Source of the DNA: CBDFNC01 sp965249895
GTDB taxonomy: Bacteria; Pseudomonadota; Gammaproteobacteria; Enterobacterales; CBDFNC01
Length of the DNA: 64,000 bases
Assembly (NCBI GenBank): GCA_965249895.1
Contig: CBDFNC010000004.1
Span: 744,001 to 808,000 of the forward strand
Direction: 5' to 3'
The position numbers and the translations under genes are program-made. This document shows, piece by piece, positions 8,629 through 17,045 of the stretch (position 1 is the first letter of the stretch; each line of letters opens with the position of its first letter). Below the pieces are notes generated by a model, which was given only the letters and a program-made list of their open reading frames with translations, was not told the DNA's origin and did not search any database.

Positions 8629-9194
8629 TGAAACAATTGGCATTTTTTCTGCTATTGGCCGGACTAACACCCAGCGTTTGGGCTGCCAGCAGTGCATTGG
8701 CTATCCCAGCGATGTTCCAACTCTTGTATGAAAATGGTAATAAAACCAGCATTGCCTTCTATGGTCGGGAGCCCCTTCCTTTACAGCCCGGCGAACAACA
8801 GGTGGTCTTACAATACCGTCAGGCCTTTGATAGCGAGATAGACGGCTCTTACCAGTCTTCACCAATCGTACTCCATTTTGTGGTCAAAGCTGGTCAGCAG
8901 ATCCTGATCGAGGCGAAACGCCCGCGCACAAAAAAAGAGGCTAAGGTTTACGCTAAATCCCCCAAGCTAAAACTTATAGATCGAATCACCCGGTCGGAGA
9001 TCCCCACCAAAATCACTATTACTGAGCGATTAGGCTGGCAGAATGGTCCCAACATTGAATTGCTAAATGAATTAAAAAAAGCTCAAACCATCAATATCAG
9101 GAGGAGCAGGCTCGACGAGCTTCAGAAATTGTATTCCTCTGCCGACGATTCGACACAAGCGGCCTTCAAAGCTTGGTTAGCACAGTCTGACTAG
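8628..9194 (+). CDS. DUF2057 family exported protein, second copy
   Basis: A 188-residue exported protein of the same family as 3283-3957. The ATG at 8628 shares a base with the priC stop (TAATG) and opens a clean signal peptide MKQLAFFLLLAGLTPSVWA. The body shows the family pattern ALAIPAMFQLLYENG, GEQQVVLQYRQAF, SSPIVLHFVVKAGQ and SPKLKLIDR, and a C-terminus ADDSTQAAFKAWLAQ that matches the other paralogue. Coupling of a periplasmic protein to a replication restart gene is odd but is dictated by the overlap. Function is unknown apart from the family link to YccT. Confidence 0.75.
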   Translation: MKQLAFFLLLAGLTPSVWAASSALAIPAMFQLLYENGNKTSIAFYGREPLPLQPGEQQVVLQYRQAFDSEIDGSYQSSPIVLHFVVKAGQQILIEAKRPRTKKEAKVYAKSPKLKLIDRITRSEIPTKITITERLGWQNGPNIELLNELKKAQTINIRRSRLDELQKLYSSADDSTQAAFKAWLAQSD

Positions 9195-9301
9195 AAATTA
9201 CTTCCCCCTGGATGAAGTCTTACTTCGCAGACGTCAAAATAAGCGGAACACATTGGCAAACGAGAAGTCTAATTAACAGGGCTTCCTGGCCAGGATCCGT
9301 T

Positions 9302-9496
9302 ATGCTTATTCCACTTTCTCTCGTAGCTGTACTGTTACTAAATAACCCTGTTATTTTGCAGCAAAGTCCTTATTTAGCTCCAACAGAGTTAAATAATAAT
9401 CCGGCAAACGAGTGGTTCTGTAAAAAGCTAAGGCGCTCAGGACAAAAAACAATCCCAACGAAGTGCATGAGCAACAGTACGCTTTCAATGCTTTAG
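9302..9496 (+). CDS. Possible small membrane/exported protein
   Basis: A 64-codon frame beginning MLIPLSLVAVLLL after an AGGA ribosome site. It has one hydrophobic N-terminal segment, then a polar tail with two cysteines (WFCKKLRR, TKCMSN) that could form a disulfide outside the cytoplasm. I recognise no family. It follows the DUF2057 gene by about 100 bp and precedes a decayed gene, so it may itself be decaying. The longer frame from 9212 lacks a ribosome site. Confidence 0.25.
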   Translation: MLIPLSLVAVLLLNNPVILQQSPYLAPTELNNNPANEWFCKKLRRSGQKTIPTKCMSNSTLSML

Positions 9497-9544
9497 CCTT
9501 CTCGTGTTTGGCTAAGTTTTTTATAACACCTTAATCTAACCCAG

Positions 9545-10444
9545 TGAAACTCTACCTCATATATCACCCTATTAATTCCAGGATAAGCTTGCCAGAAGGG
9601 CACAGTTTCCCGTTTGCTCTATGACAGGCTCAGATTCGGCCCTTTCGCCGACCAAATTAACCGTACCCGAACAGGTATCGTCGCTAGATTTAGAGATAGT
9701 GCACTACAAAGATTACATCCATCAGTTTGTTACCGAAACTCTTTCGGCCAAAGCCATATGTTGATGGGTTTTCTCTGGCGCCGTGAGCTGATAACACTAA
9801 CCCTAACGTCCGTTGGCGGCGCAAGCCGCATTAACCCAGGGTGTTACTGTCCAGCCGGTCGGCGGCTATCATCACGCCTTCAGTAATAAAGCCAACGGGT
9901 TTTGTATCTTTAACGAACTGGCGTTCACCGCAAAAAACTACGGCTAAACAATAGCGTTGATCGCATGTTAATCTTGGATTGTGACGTACGCCAGGGCGAT
10001 GGTAGCACTGAAAGACTCCAAGACGAAAATCGAATTTTTACCTGCTCGCTACACCGTAAGTCCAAATTCCCTTATGTAAAACACTCACCCGATCTGGAGA
10101 TCGGTCTGGCTGTCGGCATCAAAGATGGGAAATATCTGGATAAGCTGGAAACGTGTTTGGCGGAGCTAATTACCGAACTGCAACCAGATTACATCCTGTA
10201 TGATACTGGGGTTGATATCCACTAGCAGGTCGAATTAGGCAAACTTTATTTATCGGCACAAACACTGTCCCAACCAGACAAAGTAGTGTTTAAGCTATGA
10301 AAAGGCAGCCAGATCCCCGTTGCCGCAGTGCTGGGTGGTGGGTATTTAAAAGATCTCAATGCATTAGTAAATTTGCACGCTTCTTTGATTGATGCTGCGA
10401 TAGACACATATTTCCAAACACAATACCAAGAGAACAACTTATGA
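9545..10444 (+). pseudogene. Decayed histone-deacetylase/acetoin-utilisation family gene
   Basis: Fragments in all three frames read, in family order, as one HDAC-like amidohydrolase of about 300 residues. From 9545: VKLYLIYHPIN and ISLPEGHSFPFAL; then YDRLR and SLDLEIVHYKDYI; WRRELITLTLTSVGG; VGGYHHAFSNKANGFCIFNEL (zinc/active-site region); from about 9965 LILDCDVRQGDG, IFTCSLHRKSKFPY, LYDTGVDIH; and AAVLGGGYLKDL. At least three frameshifts and stops (for example after FAL, after KNYG, and TAG after VDIH) break it, and the canonical DVHQGDG has become DVRQGDG. It cannot make a full enzyme. Its last codons overlap the intact ybaM start at 10441. Confidence 0.8.
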
Positions 10445-10599
10445 GCCTTGAAAGTGCCCCTGCCCATGTAAAACTGGCGGTAGATTTGATCCAGCTATTG
10501 GAAGAAAACCATATCCACCCCCAGTTGGCGCTGGATGCCCTTGAAATAATAAAAGCCGATTGTGAAAACAAGTTGTCGCAACAGCAAGATAAAAGTTAG
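10441..10599 (+). CDS. ybaM: YbaM family protein (DUF2496)
   Basis: A 52-residue protein matching E. coli YbaM across its length: MSLESAPAHVKLAVDLIQLL, EENHIHPQLALDALEIIKAD and CENKLSQQQ. It is short enough to be missed by length cut-offs. The start ATGA overlaps the terminal TGA of the decayed HDAC-like gene, which suggests the small gene was once translationally coupled to it and has outlived it. YbaM is encoded next to PriC in enterobacteria, so its position 1.8 kb after priC is a relic of that cluster. Function is unknown. Confidence 0.8.
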   Translation: MSLESAPAHVKLAVDLIQLLEENHIHPQLALDALEIIKADCENKLSQQQDKS

Positions 10600-11161
10600 A
10601 CGGGAAAATCGCCCATTTCTACTTGTCTATGGATTACGCTGTTTTAAGCTGACCCGTTTTCTGACCGCGCCACAAGAGAGACAAAACGCCCAGAAATGTT
10701 GTTGATATATCCGCCTGGTAAGGATAAAGCAGCAAATACCGCGCCACCGATAAACAAGGCTTACGCCCCTTTCGCTCCATCATCATGGGGGCGGTACTCA
10801 TGGCAAGCGCACCCGTTATCATTAACAGCCAAACGTTAAACGTCATCAACTAGACCTTCACCTGGTTCACGACCTTGGCAGTCGCGTCACATTTGAATAC
10901 GCCGATATCTTACCCGACAAACCCAGCTATATGGCAGCTTTTACATTTCCCAAGAATTGAGGTTAATCTAGTCGTTCTGTCACGCTAATCACAGCGCCAA
11001 AAGTAACCGGTAAAACGAGAACAGAGGGGGCAGGGAAAGTTACACTTATCTGGTTTTGCGAAGTAAAATATCGACGGTTAAACCAGTATCAGCCAATACA
11101 AAATGCCAGTTAGCAGGACTAACTGGCATTACGTCCAACACATATTCGACGACTGGATAAA
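10600..11161 (+). other. Non-coding or decayed stretch after ybaM
   Basis: No intact gene in about 560 bp. At 10855-10962 the plus strand reads LHLVHDLGSRVTFEYADILP followed by DKPSYMAAFTFPKN and a stop, which looks like the end of a real protein; upstream sequence (10640-10850) is broken by stops in every frame. I could not assign a family to it. The minus strand frame at 10634-10849 has no support. Confidence 0.4.
11102..11130 (-). terminator. Hairpin terminator after the 63-residue ORF
   Basis: A perfect 12-bp inverted repeat (AATGCCAGTTAG and its complement) with a 5-base loop, followed on the minus strand by TTTTGT. It lies 31 bp downstream of the small minus-strand gene. Confidence 0.65.
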
Positions 11162-11353
11162 TCAGTAGTACCCGTCTTCAGGATTGTGGATTTGTGGATC
11201 GTCATAAACCTCATCAATATCCACTTCAAAATCATGATTATCCAAAAAATCCGCCATATGTACGCTGTGATGCTCTGCATCTACGCTGGTTACCTTGCCG
11301 TAACCTTTGCTGCTGGCACATAGCTTTCCTGGGTATATTCGTTCAAGCTCCAT
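11162..11353 (-). CDS. Small hypothetical acidic protein
   Basis: A 63-residue cytoplasmic protein, MELERIYPGKLCASSKGYG at the N-terminus and an acidic C-terminal half rich in Asp/Glu and His (EVDIDEVYDDPQIHNPEDG). No family recognised. The first half resembles a short beta-rich domain (KGYGKVTSVDAEHHSVHM). It has its own downstream hairpin terminator and lies 120 bp after yciU on the same strand. Length, clean start and terminator support a real gene. Confidence 0.5.
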   Translation of the reverse strand: MELERIYPGKLCASSKGYGKVTSVDAEHHSVHMADFLDNHDFEVDIDEVYDDPQIHNPEDGYY

Positions 11354-11475
11354 AATCTTCTCATCCCGGTAGCGACACGATCTAATTATAGTTTTTCGGT
11401 AATTGGTTGGCGAATTTCTAGCCTCGCCAGGCCTATTAGCAAGGGTAATCCAGCAAATTCAATTAGTTTGCCGAG

Positions 11476-11802
11476 CTAGTCCGCTTTTTTCCACAGGATA
11501 TGACAAAATTTATTGTCTTTTTCCCGGCTGATCAGCAAACGAGCATAGATTTGATCCAACTCATCGTCTTCGTTTACTAACCCAATCAGCACTTCAGCAT
11601 AGGTGTCTTTATCAACGCCAAACCCTACGTGTTCAACCCAATCATCGGCAACTTCAACCACATCGGCAGCACCGGTATCTTCAAAATTCCCGCCCAGGAT
11701 CAGCATATCTTCCGGGGCCAGGTTATCTGACGCTAGCTCCAGGAATATATCGTAAGCATTGTCGATAGCTTCATCCAGGGTTAATAACTCAGTTGCACTC
11801 AT
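11476..11802 (-). CDS. yciU: UPF0263/DUF440 protein (YciU/HI1450 family)
   Basis: A 108-residue acidic protein of the DUF440 family; H. influenzae HI1450 of this family was described as a putative double-stranded DNA mimic from its charge distribution. The match to YciU is end to end: TLDEAIDNAYDIFLELASDN, DDWVEHVGFGVDKDTYAEV, LIGLVNEDDELDQIYARLLI and SREKDNKFCHILWKK. The ATG at 11802 gives the family length. The longer frame from 11880 adds 26 residues that do not resemble the family. Probable role in nucleoid or DNA-protein regulation is an inference from the fold only. Confidence 0.88.
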   Translation of the reverse strand: MSATELLTLDEAIDNAYDIFLELASDNLAPEDMLILGGNFEDTGAADVVEVADDWVEHVGFGVDKDTYAEVLIGLVNEDDELDQIYARLLISREKDNKFCHILWKKAD

Positions 11803-12072
11803 ATTGACGGGTCTTCTAAAAACAAAATTTCCGCTATTAGAACACCATTTGTCTGCAAAGAGTACCGCAACGAATAACATGTTTCCCGCCGGGCATGTGT
11901 TGGCTTTTTTTACATATTTAACTTGGGATCCCAGCCTGCATACGCAACTAGCTGATATTCTGATACAAAAAATGACGGCATAAATTTTGCTGGAACCAGA
12001 TCAGGAAATGAACTCCTCCTTCATAGCAAGGACAGCTTTTTTGCAGCTCCCGTTATTACCAGGTGAACTCGC

Positions 12073-12741
12073 ATGAAAAACAAAGTCTTACTATGTACGC
12101 TTGCTCTTTTACTCGCTTCGCCACCGGCTCGAGCAGTAATTAACTACGCTACCGACCCCTCCGTCACCAACATTATTCCCGGTGTGACAAGTTTCACTAC
12201 CAGCGGCGCCGAAATGGCGGGAATGTCGGTACAGGCAATCTTCAGCGGGGGATTAGACGAGACGCTTTTCTGGGCTCCTACCGGCGGTGACTCCGGTGGC
12301 GTCAGCGGTACAGCTTGGGGACTATCAGTGAGCAGCGGCACCACATTTGATAACAACGCCTGGCATTTTGTTAATAACACAGGACAAGGTCTGGATATGC
12401 TGGTCTTCGACGGTCAGCCAGGCCTGACTTTGTTCGACCGAACCTTACCCGCTCCAGGCTCGCTGGACTCAGCGGGTGGCAAGGACTTTCTCGATAACAC
12501 AGGTGCCGATGGCACAGCGACCTACTCGCAGCAGGTACAGATAGCGGCTAACCTGCCCGTAGGCGACCTATGGCATATGCTGTCGGTAGATTTCAGTAGC
12601 CCAATTACAGATATCGACTGGGACTTCACCCAGGATACCGACAACGATATCCGAATTTCGACGCAAATCCCCGAGCCGGGCATTTTCACTCTGTTTACCT
12701 TAGGTTTGTCTGGACTGGGTTTAGTCCGGCTTAAAAAATAA
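12073..12741 (+). CDS. PEP-CTERM sorting domain protein
   Basis: A 222-residue exported protein with a signal peptide (cleavage after PPARA, about residue 21) and a C-terminal PEP-CTERM tripartite signal: IPEPGIF, a hydrophobic stretch FTLGLSGLGLV, and the basic end RLKK. Such proteins are cut and sorted by an exosortase and end up at the surface or in exopolysaccharide matrix. The mature part is low in charge and rich in Gly, Thr, Ser and Asp (SGGLDETLFW, GGDSGGVSGTAWGLSVSSG), typical of extracellular beta-rich proteins. No exosortase gene is in this window, so the sorting enzyme must be elsewhere. Followed by a strong terminator. Confidence 0.85.
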   Translation: MKNKVLLCTLALLLASPPARAVINYATDPSVTNIIPGVTSFTTSGAEMAGMSVQAIFSGGLDETLFWAPTGGDSGGVSGTAWGLSVSSGTTFDNNAWHFVNNTGQGLDMLVFDGQPGLTLFDRTLPAPGSLDSAGGKDFLDNTGADGTATYSQQVQIAANLPVGDLWHMLSVDFSSPITDIDWDFTQDTDNDIRISTQIPEPGIFTLFTLGLSGLGLVRLKK

Positions 12742-12802
12742 CATTGTCCCCTGCGTATTAAGTTGCAGCTTTAAAGGCTAATCAATCTCTTCTGTGTAAC
12801 GT

Positions 12803-12834
12803 AAAACGCCCTGTAAAAACCGGGCGTTTTATTT
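12803..12834. terminator. Bidirectional terminator between PEP-CTERM gene and hutH
   Basis: AAAACGCCC and its complement GGGCGTTTT separated by 10 bases, with A/T tracts on both sides. It can end both the PEP-CTERM transcript and the convergent hut operon. Confidence 0.8.
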
Positions 12835-12845
12835 ATTATTTTGAA

Positions 12846-14381
12846 TTAATCAATACTTGGCAACAGACCTGACGGCACTAATTTGTTCAGCGTTGATTGG
12901 CCAATAAGCTCGCTGGCTTGGGCAATATCCGGGGCAAAATACCTGTCTTTATCGTAGAAAGGCACCACTTCGCGAAGCAGGGCCTTGGCTTCTTCCAGTA
13001 CGCTGGATGTTTTCAGCGGATGGCGGAAATCCAGTCCCTGAGCGCAAGCCAGATACTCGATGGCCAGAATGCCGCGGGTATTCTCAGCCATATCTCCCAG
13101 CCTTCTGCCGGCATAGGTGGCCATGGATACATGGTCTTCCTGGTTGGCTGAAGTGGGTAAGCTGTCTACCGATGCGGGGTGCGCCAGGCTCTTGTTTTCA
13201 GAAGCCAAAGCCGCACTGGTCACCTGGGCAATCATAAAGCCTGAGTTCAGACCACCATTATCGACCAAAAACGGTGGCAGCTTGGACATATTAGTGTCGA
13301 TCAACAGCGCCATACGGCGTTCGGATAATGACCCGATTTCAGCAATAGCCAGCGCCAGATTATCGGCGGCCATGGCCACCGGCTCGGCGTGGAAGTTACC
13401 ACCGGACAAGATGTCACCCTGATCGGCAAATACCAGCGGGTTATCGGACACTGAATTGGCTTCCAGCTCCAGGACCTCCGCTGCATTTCTGATCTGGGTT
13501 AAACATGCGCCCATTACCTGAGGCTGACAGCGCAGGGAATACGGATCCTGTACTTTTTCACAACCTACATGGGATTTGGCGATGTCACTACTGTCACCCA
13601 ACAACTGGCGATAAGCGGCGGCGGCATCAATTTGGCCAAGCTGACGGCGGGCCGCATGAATACGGCTGTCAAACGGCACTCGGCTGCCCAGCGCCGCGTC
13701 AACACACATAGAGCCAACCACAGTGGCTGCGGCATAAAGATCTTCGGCGTGAAACAGGCCTTCCAGCGCATACGCTGTGGAAGCCTGAGTACCATTGAGT
13801 AACGCCAGCCCTTCCTTCGGCGCCAGACCGATTGGGCTTAATCCGGCAATATCCAGCGCCGCTTGAGCATCCATTATTTCGCCCTGATGGCGCGCCTGGC
13901 CCTCGCCCAGCAACAGGCAACTCATATGAGCAAGAGGCGCTAAATCACCACTGGCGCCCACTGAACCTTTGCTTGGCACCAAAGGATACACTTGTGCATT
14001 TAATAAGGTGATCAGGGTTTCGATAACTTCCAGGCGTATGCCGGAGAAACCTTGCGCCAAGCCATTCACTTTAAGCACCATCATCAGACGAACCGTATCG
14101 TCCGACATAAACTTACCAATGCCGGCGGCATGTGAAAGCACGATGGAACGTTGTAAGTTTTCCAGTTCATCGTGTTCTATTTTGGTATTGGCCAGCAAAC
14201 CAAAACCTGTGTTAATACCATAAACAGTGCGGCCTTCGGCCATCACCTGTGCGACCAGCGCCGCAGAAGCCTGAATGCCATCATGGGCTCCCTTATCCAG
14301 CTCAAGCTTCATTGGGCCATTTCTAACGTCTCTTAGCTGCGCAAGGCTTAAGGTTCCTGGCTTGATCAGTAATTTAGTCAT
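12846..14381 (-). CDS. hutH: Histidine ammonia-lyase
   Basis: First enzyme of histidine degradation, eliminating ammonia from L-histidine to give urocanate. At 511 residues it has normal family length. The self-cyclising Ala-Ser-Gly that forms the MIO electrophile is visible in GSVGASGDLAPLAH near residue 143, together with YGINTGFG near 53, NGTQAS, DPYSLRCQPQVMG and the SADQEDHVS-like TSANQEDHVSM. It is the last gene of the hutIGUH operon; its ATG overlaps the hutU stop by one base (TAATG), so translation is coupled. Confidence 0.97.
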   Translation of the reverse strand: MTKLLIKPGTLSLAQLRDVRNGPMKLELDKGAHDGIQASAALVAQVMAEGRTVYGINTGFGLLANTKIEHDELENLQRSIVLSHAAGIGKFMSDDTVRLMMVLKVNGLAQGFSGIRLEVIETLITLLNAQVYPLVPSKGSVGASGDLAPLAHMSCLLLGEGQARHQGEIMDAQAALDIAGLSPIGLAPKEGLALLNGTQASTAYALEGLFHAEDLYAAATVVGSMCVDAALGSRVPFDSRIHAARRQLGQIDAAAAYRQLLGDSSDIAKSHVGCEKVQDPYSLRCQPQVMGACLTQIRNAAEVLELEANSVSDNPLVFADQGDILSGGNFHAEPVAMAADNLALAIAEIGSLSERRMALLIDTNMSKLPPFLVDNGGLNSGFMIAQVTSAALASENKSLAHPASVDSLPTSANQEDHVSMATYAGRRLGDMAENTRGILAIEYLACAQGLDFRHPLKTSSVLEEAKALLREVVPFYDKDRYFAPDIAQASELIGQSTLNKLVPSGLLPSID

Positions 14382-16072
14382 TATTTAGCTCCTACCATTG
14401 GCAGATCCAAGTTCTGCTCTTTGGCGCAATTAACTGCAATATCATAGCCGGCATCCGCATGGCGCATGACGCCCGTACCCGGATCGTTCCACAGCACCCT
14501 GCCCAGACGCTTCTCTGCTTTCTCACTACCGTCAGCGACAATAACCACACCTGAATGTTGGCTAAAGCCCATACCTACACCACCACCATGATGAAGAGAT
14601 ACCCAGGTCGCACCACCCGCCGTGTTTAACAGGGCGTTTAGCAGCGGCCAATCCGATACGCAATCGGACCCATCCTGCATGCTTTCCGTTTCACGGTTAG
14701 GGCTGGCCACAGAGCCAGAATCCAAGTGGTCGCGACCGATTACGATAGGCGCTTTTAACTCACCATCTTTGACCATCTGGTTAAAGGCCTTAGCCAGTCT
14801 GGCGCGGTCTTTTAAACCAAGCCAGCAGATACGAGCAGGCAGGCCCTGGAATTGAATACGCTCCCTGGCCATATCCAGCCAGTTATGCAGGTGTGGGTCA
14901 TCTGGGATCAACTCTTTGACTTTCTGATCTGTTTTATAAATATCTTCCGGGTCACCGCTTAACGCCACCCAGCGAAATGGACCAATACCTTCACAGAACA
15001 GAGGTCGGATATAAGCCGGTACAAAGCCTGGAAAATCGAATGCGTTTTCTACGCCCACTTCCAGCGCCATTTGACGGATATTGTTACCGTAATCCAGTGT
15101 CGCCGCTCCCTGCTCTTGCAACGCAAGCATAGCCCGGACCTGCACAGCCATTGACTGTTTCGCTTCATTAACAACCCGCGTAGGGTCCTGCTCACGCAGC
15201 TGCTGCGCCTGCTCCATTGTCCAGCCTTGCGGCAGATAACCGTTTAATGGATCGTGGGCGCTGGTTTGGTCTGTTACCACATCCGGCGTGACGCCCAGAT
15301 TAACCAGCTCCGGGAATACATCCGCAGCATTGGCTAGCAGACCTACGGAAACCGGCTTGCCATCTGCTTTTGCCTGTTCAATGATCGAAAGTGCTTCGCT
15401 CAGGCTGGTGGCTTTCTTATCCACGTAGCCCGTTTCGAGACGCTTATCGATGCGGCTTTCATCCACTTCCACCGCCAGCATAGAGAAACCAGCCATAGTA
15501 GCAGCAAGCGGCTGTGCGCCACCCATACCGCCAAGACCACCGGTTAATACCCAGCGACCCTTTGCATCACCGTTGAAGTGTTGCTTGGCAATCGCCACAA
15601 AGGTTTCGTAAGTACCCTGCACTATGCCTTGTGAGCCGATGTATATCCAGGAGCCAGCCGTCATCTGGCCGTACATCATCAGACCTTTACGGTCCAGCTC
15701 GTTAAATTTTTCCCAGGTCGCCCAGTGCGGCACTATATTGGAGTTGGCAATCAGTACCCGCGGCGCATCTTCGTGGGTCGGAAATACACCCACGGGTTTG
15801 CCCGACTGAACCAGCAGGGTTTCATCATCATTCAGGCGGGTCAATACTTCGACAATCTTGTCGTAGCTCGGCCAGTCTCTCGCAGCGCGGCCAATACCGC
15901 CGTACACCACCAGGCTTTCCGGCCACTCTGCAACTTCGGGATCCAGGTTGTTCATCAACATACGCAACGGGGCTTCAGTCAACCAGCTCTTTGCGGTTAA
16001 CTTGCTGCCATGAGGCGCCTTGATCACGCGGCTGTTATCTACGCGTAGGTTTTGAGTTTGAAGGTCCGACAC
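14381..16072 (-). CDS. hutU: Urocanate hydratase (urocanase)
   Basis: Second enzyme of the pathway, hydrating urocanate to imidazolonepropionate with tightly bound NAD+. The 563-residue protein contains the NAD-binding GGLGGMGGAQPLA near residues 178-190, the family stretch YGQMTAGSWIYIGSQGI, TDQTSAHDPLNGYLPQGW, ALSGDPEDIYKTD, and the highly conserved LHHGGGVGMGFSQHSG with the neighbouring conserved Cys in SDCVSDWPLLNALLNTAGG. It lies 1 bp after hutG and overlaps hutH by one base. Confidence 0.97.
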   Translation of the reverse strand: MSDLQTQNLRVDNSRVIKAPHGSKLTAKSWLTEAPLRMLMNNLDPEVAEWPESLVVYGGIGRAARDWPSYDKIVEVLTRLNDDETLLVQSGKPVGVFPTHEDAPRVLIANSNIVPHWATWEKFNELDRKGLMMYGQMTAGSWIYIGSQGIVQGTYETFVAIAKQHFNGDAKGRWVLTGGLGGMGGAQPLAATMAGFSMLAVEVDESRIDKRLETGYVDKKATSLSEALSIIEQAKADGKPVSVGLLANAADVFPELVNLGVTPDVVTDQTSAHDPLNGYLPQGWTMEQAQQLREQDPTRVVNEAKQSMAVQVRAMLALQEQGAATLDYGNNIRQMALEVGVENAFDFPGFVPAYIRPLFCEGIGPFRWVALSGDPEDIYKTDQKVKELIPDDPHLHNWLDMARERIQFQGLPARICWLGLKDRARLAKAFNQMVKDGELKAPIVIGRDHLDSGSVASPNRETESMQDGSDCVSDWPLLNALLNTAGGATWVSLHHGGGVGMGFSQHSGVVIVADGSEKAEKRLGRVLWNDPGTGVMRHADAGYDIAVNCAKEQNLDLPMVGAK

Positions 16073-16073
16073 T

Positions 16074-17045
16074 TTATTCTCCCGAATTTAAGTTGTAGCG
16101 GCTAAATAAGTCGATAAAGCGGGCAGCCAGTCTGGCTGTTTGTCCGTCTCTATCATATGTAGGGTTTACTTCGGCGATATCCGCCAGTCTGAGTTGGGTG
16201 TTATTGTTTGCGGCGCTTGTCAGGGTAAAACGAACTAAATGTTCCACCAGATCCGGCGTTAAGCCGAACGGTGCTGGCGCGCTTACGCCCGGTGCATAAG
16301 ATGCGTTAAACACATCCATATCTATGGTGATATAGAGGTGGTCGATGTCATTCAGAAACTGGGTGATATCTTGCTGAATATCGCTAAGGTCCCAATGATT
16401 CATTTGATGGTCCAGGCGATAGTTCACTCCCAGGCCATCTGCTTTATTGAACAAAGCGCGGGTATTGGCAATTTCACTGACACCCAGGCACAGATAATTA
16501 AATGGCATCTGCGCTTGCTGACAATACTTGGCAATTTGCCAAAACGGCGTACCTGAGCTGGCCCCCTCGTTATCATCTCTCAAGTCCAGGTGAGCATCGA
16601 AATTAATGATGCCTATTTTAGGAGTGGACTCCTGCTCACGCATTGCATCCGCCAGACCTTTAAAGCTGCCGTAGGCGATTTCATGACCGCCGCCGATACA
16701 CAAGGTAAGGTGCCCTTGTAGCACCTGTTTTTTCACTTGATCTGCCAGCTGATGCTGAATGTCGACAACAGACTCATCCTCTGTCACCAGAGTGCCAGCG
16801 TCGTAAACCGCTTGCTCACAGTGAAATGCGAATTTGCCAAGCTGACTGCGTACGACATCAGGCGCCTGAGCCGCCCCCACTCTGCCTTTGTTCTGCTTTA
16901 CGCCGCTGTCTACGGCAAAACCCAGCAACGCCACACCTGGTCTGCTTGTGGGTGTTATGGGTTGGATGGCCTGAAACCAGCGTTTGGCGCCCGGCTCATC
17001 ATCCACGCGGCCTTGCCATAACTCAGGGTTGGCGGACTTATACAT
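16074..17045 (-). CDS. hutG: Formimidoylglutamase (arginase/agmatinase fold)
   Basis: Manganese hydrolase of the ureohydrolase family that converts N-formimidoyl-L-glutamate to glutamate and formamide. The 323-residue protein carries the metal-binding motifs GGGHEIAYG near 125, NFDAHLDLR near 157, and DMDVFNASYAPGVSAPAPFG near 250. The presence of HutG rather than the HutF route means this bacterium uses the four-step, formamide-releasing pathway. Its ATG overlaps the hutI stop by 8 bases, indicating tight coupling. Confidence 0.95.
   Translation of the reverse strand: MYKSANPELWQGRVDDEPGAKRWFQAIQPITPTSRPGVALLGFAVDSGVKQNKGRVGAAQAPDVVRSQLGKFAFHCEQAVYDAGTLVTEDESVVDIQHQLADQVKKQVLQGHLTLCIGGGHEIAYGSFKGLADAMREQESTPKIGIINFDAHLDLRDDNEGASSGTPFWQIAKYCQQAQMPFNYLCLGVSEIANTRALFNKADGLGVNYRLDHQMNHWDLSDIQQDITQFLNDIDHLYITIDMDVFNASYAPGVSAPAPFGLTPDLVEHLVRFTLTSAANNNTQLRLADIAEVNPTYDRDGQTARLAARFIDLFSRYNLNSGE

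Noticed and set aside
9698..9710. AGTGCACTACAAA shared with the palindrome at 5609
   Set aside because: Here it encodes part of the HDAC-like VHYKDY motif and the complementary arm is absent, so the match is probably chance.
10634..10849. 71-codon minus-strand frame with hydrophobic start
   Set aside because: No ribosome site, no terminator and no resemblance; it overlaps a region broken in all frames.
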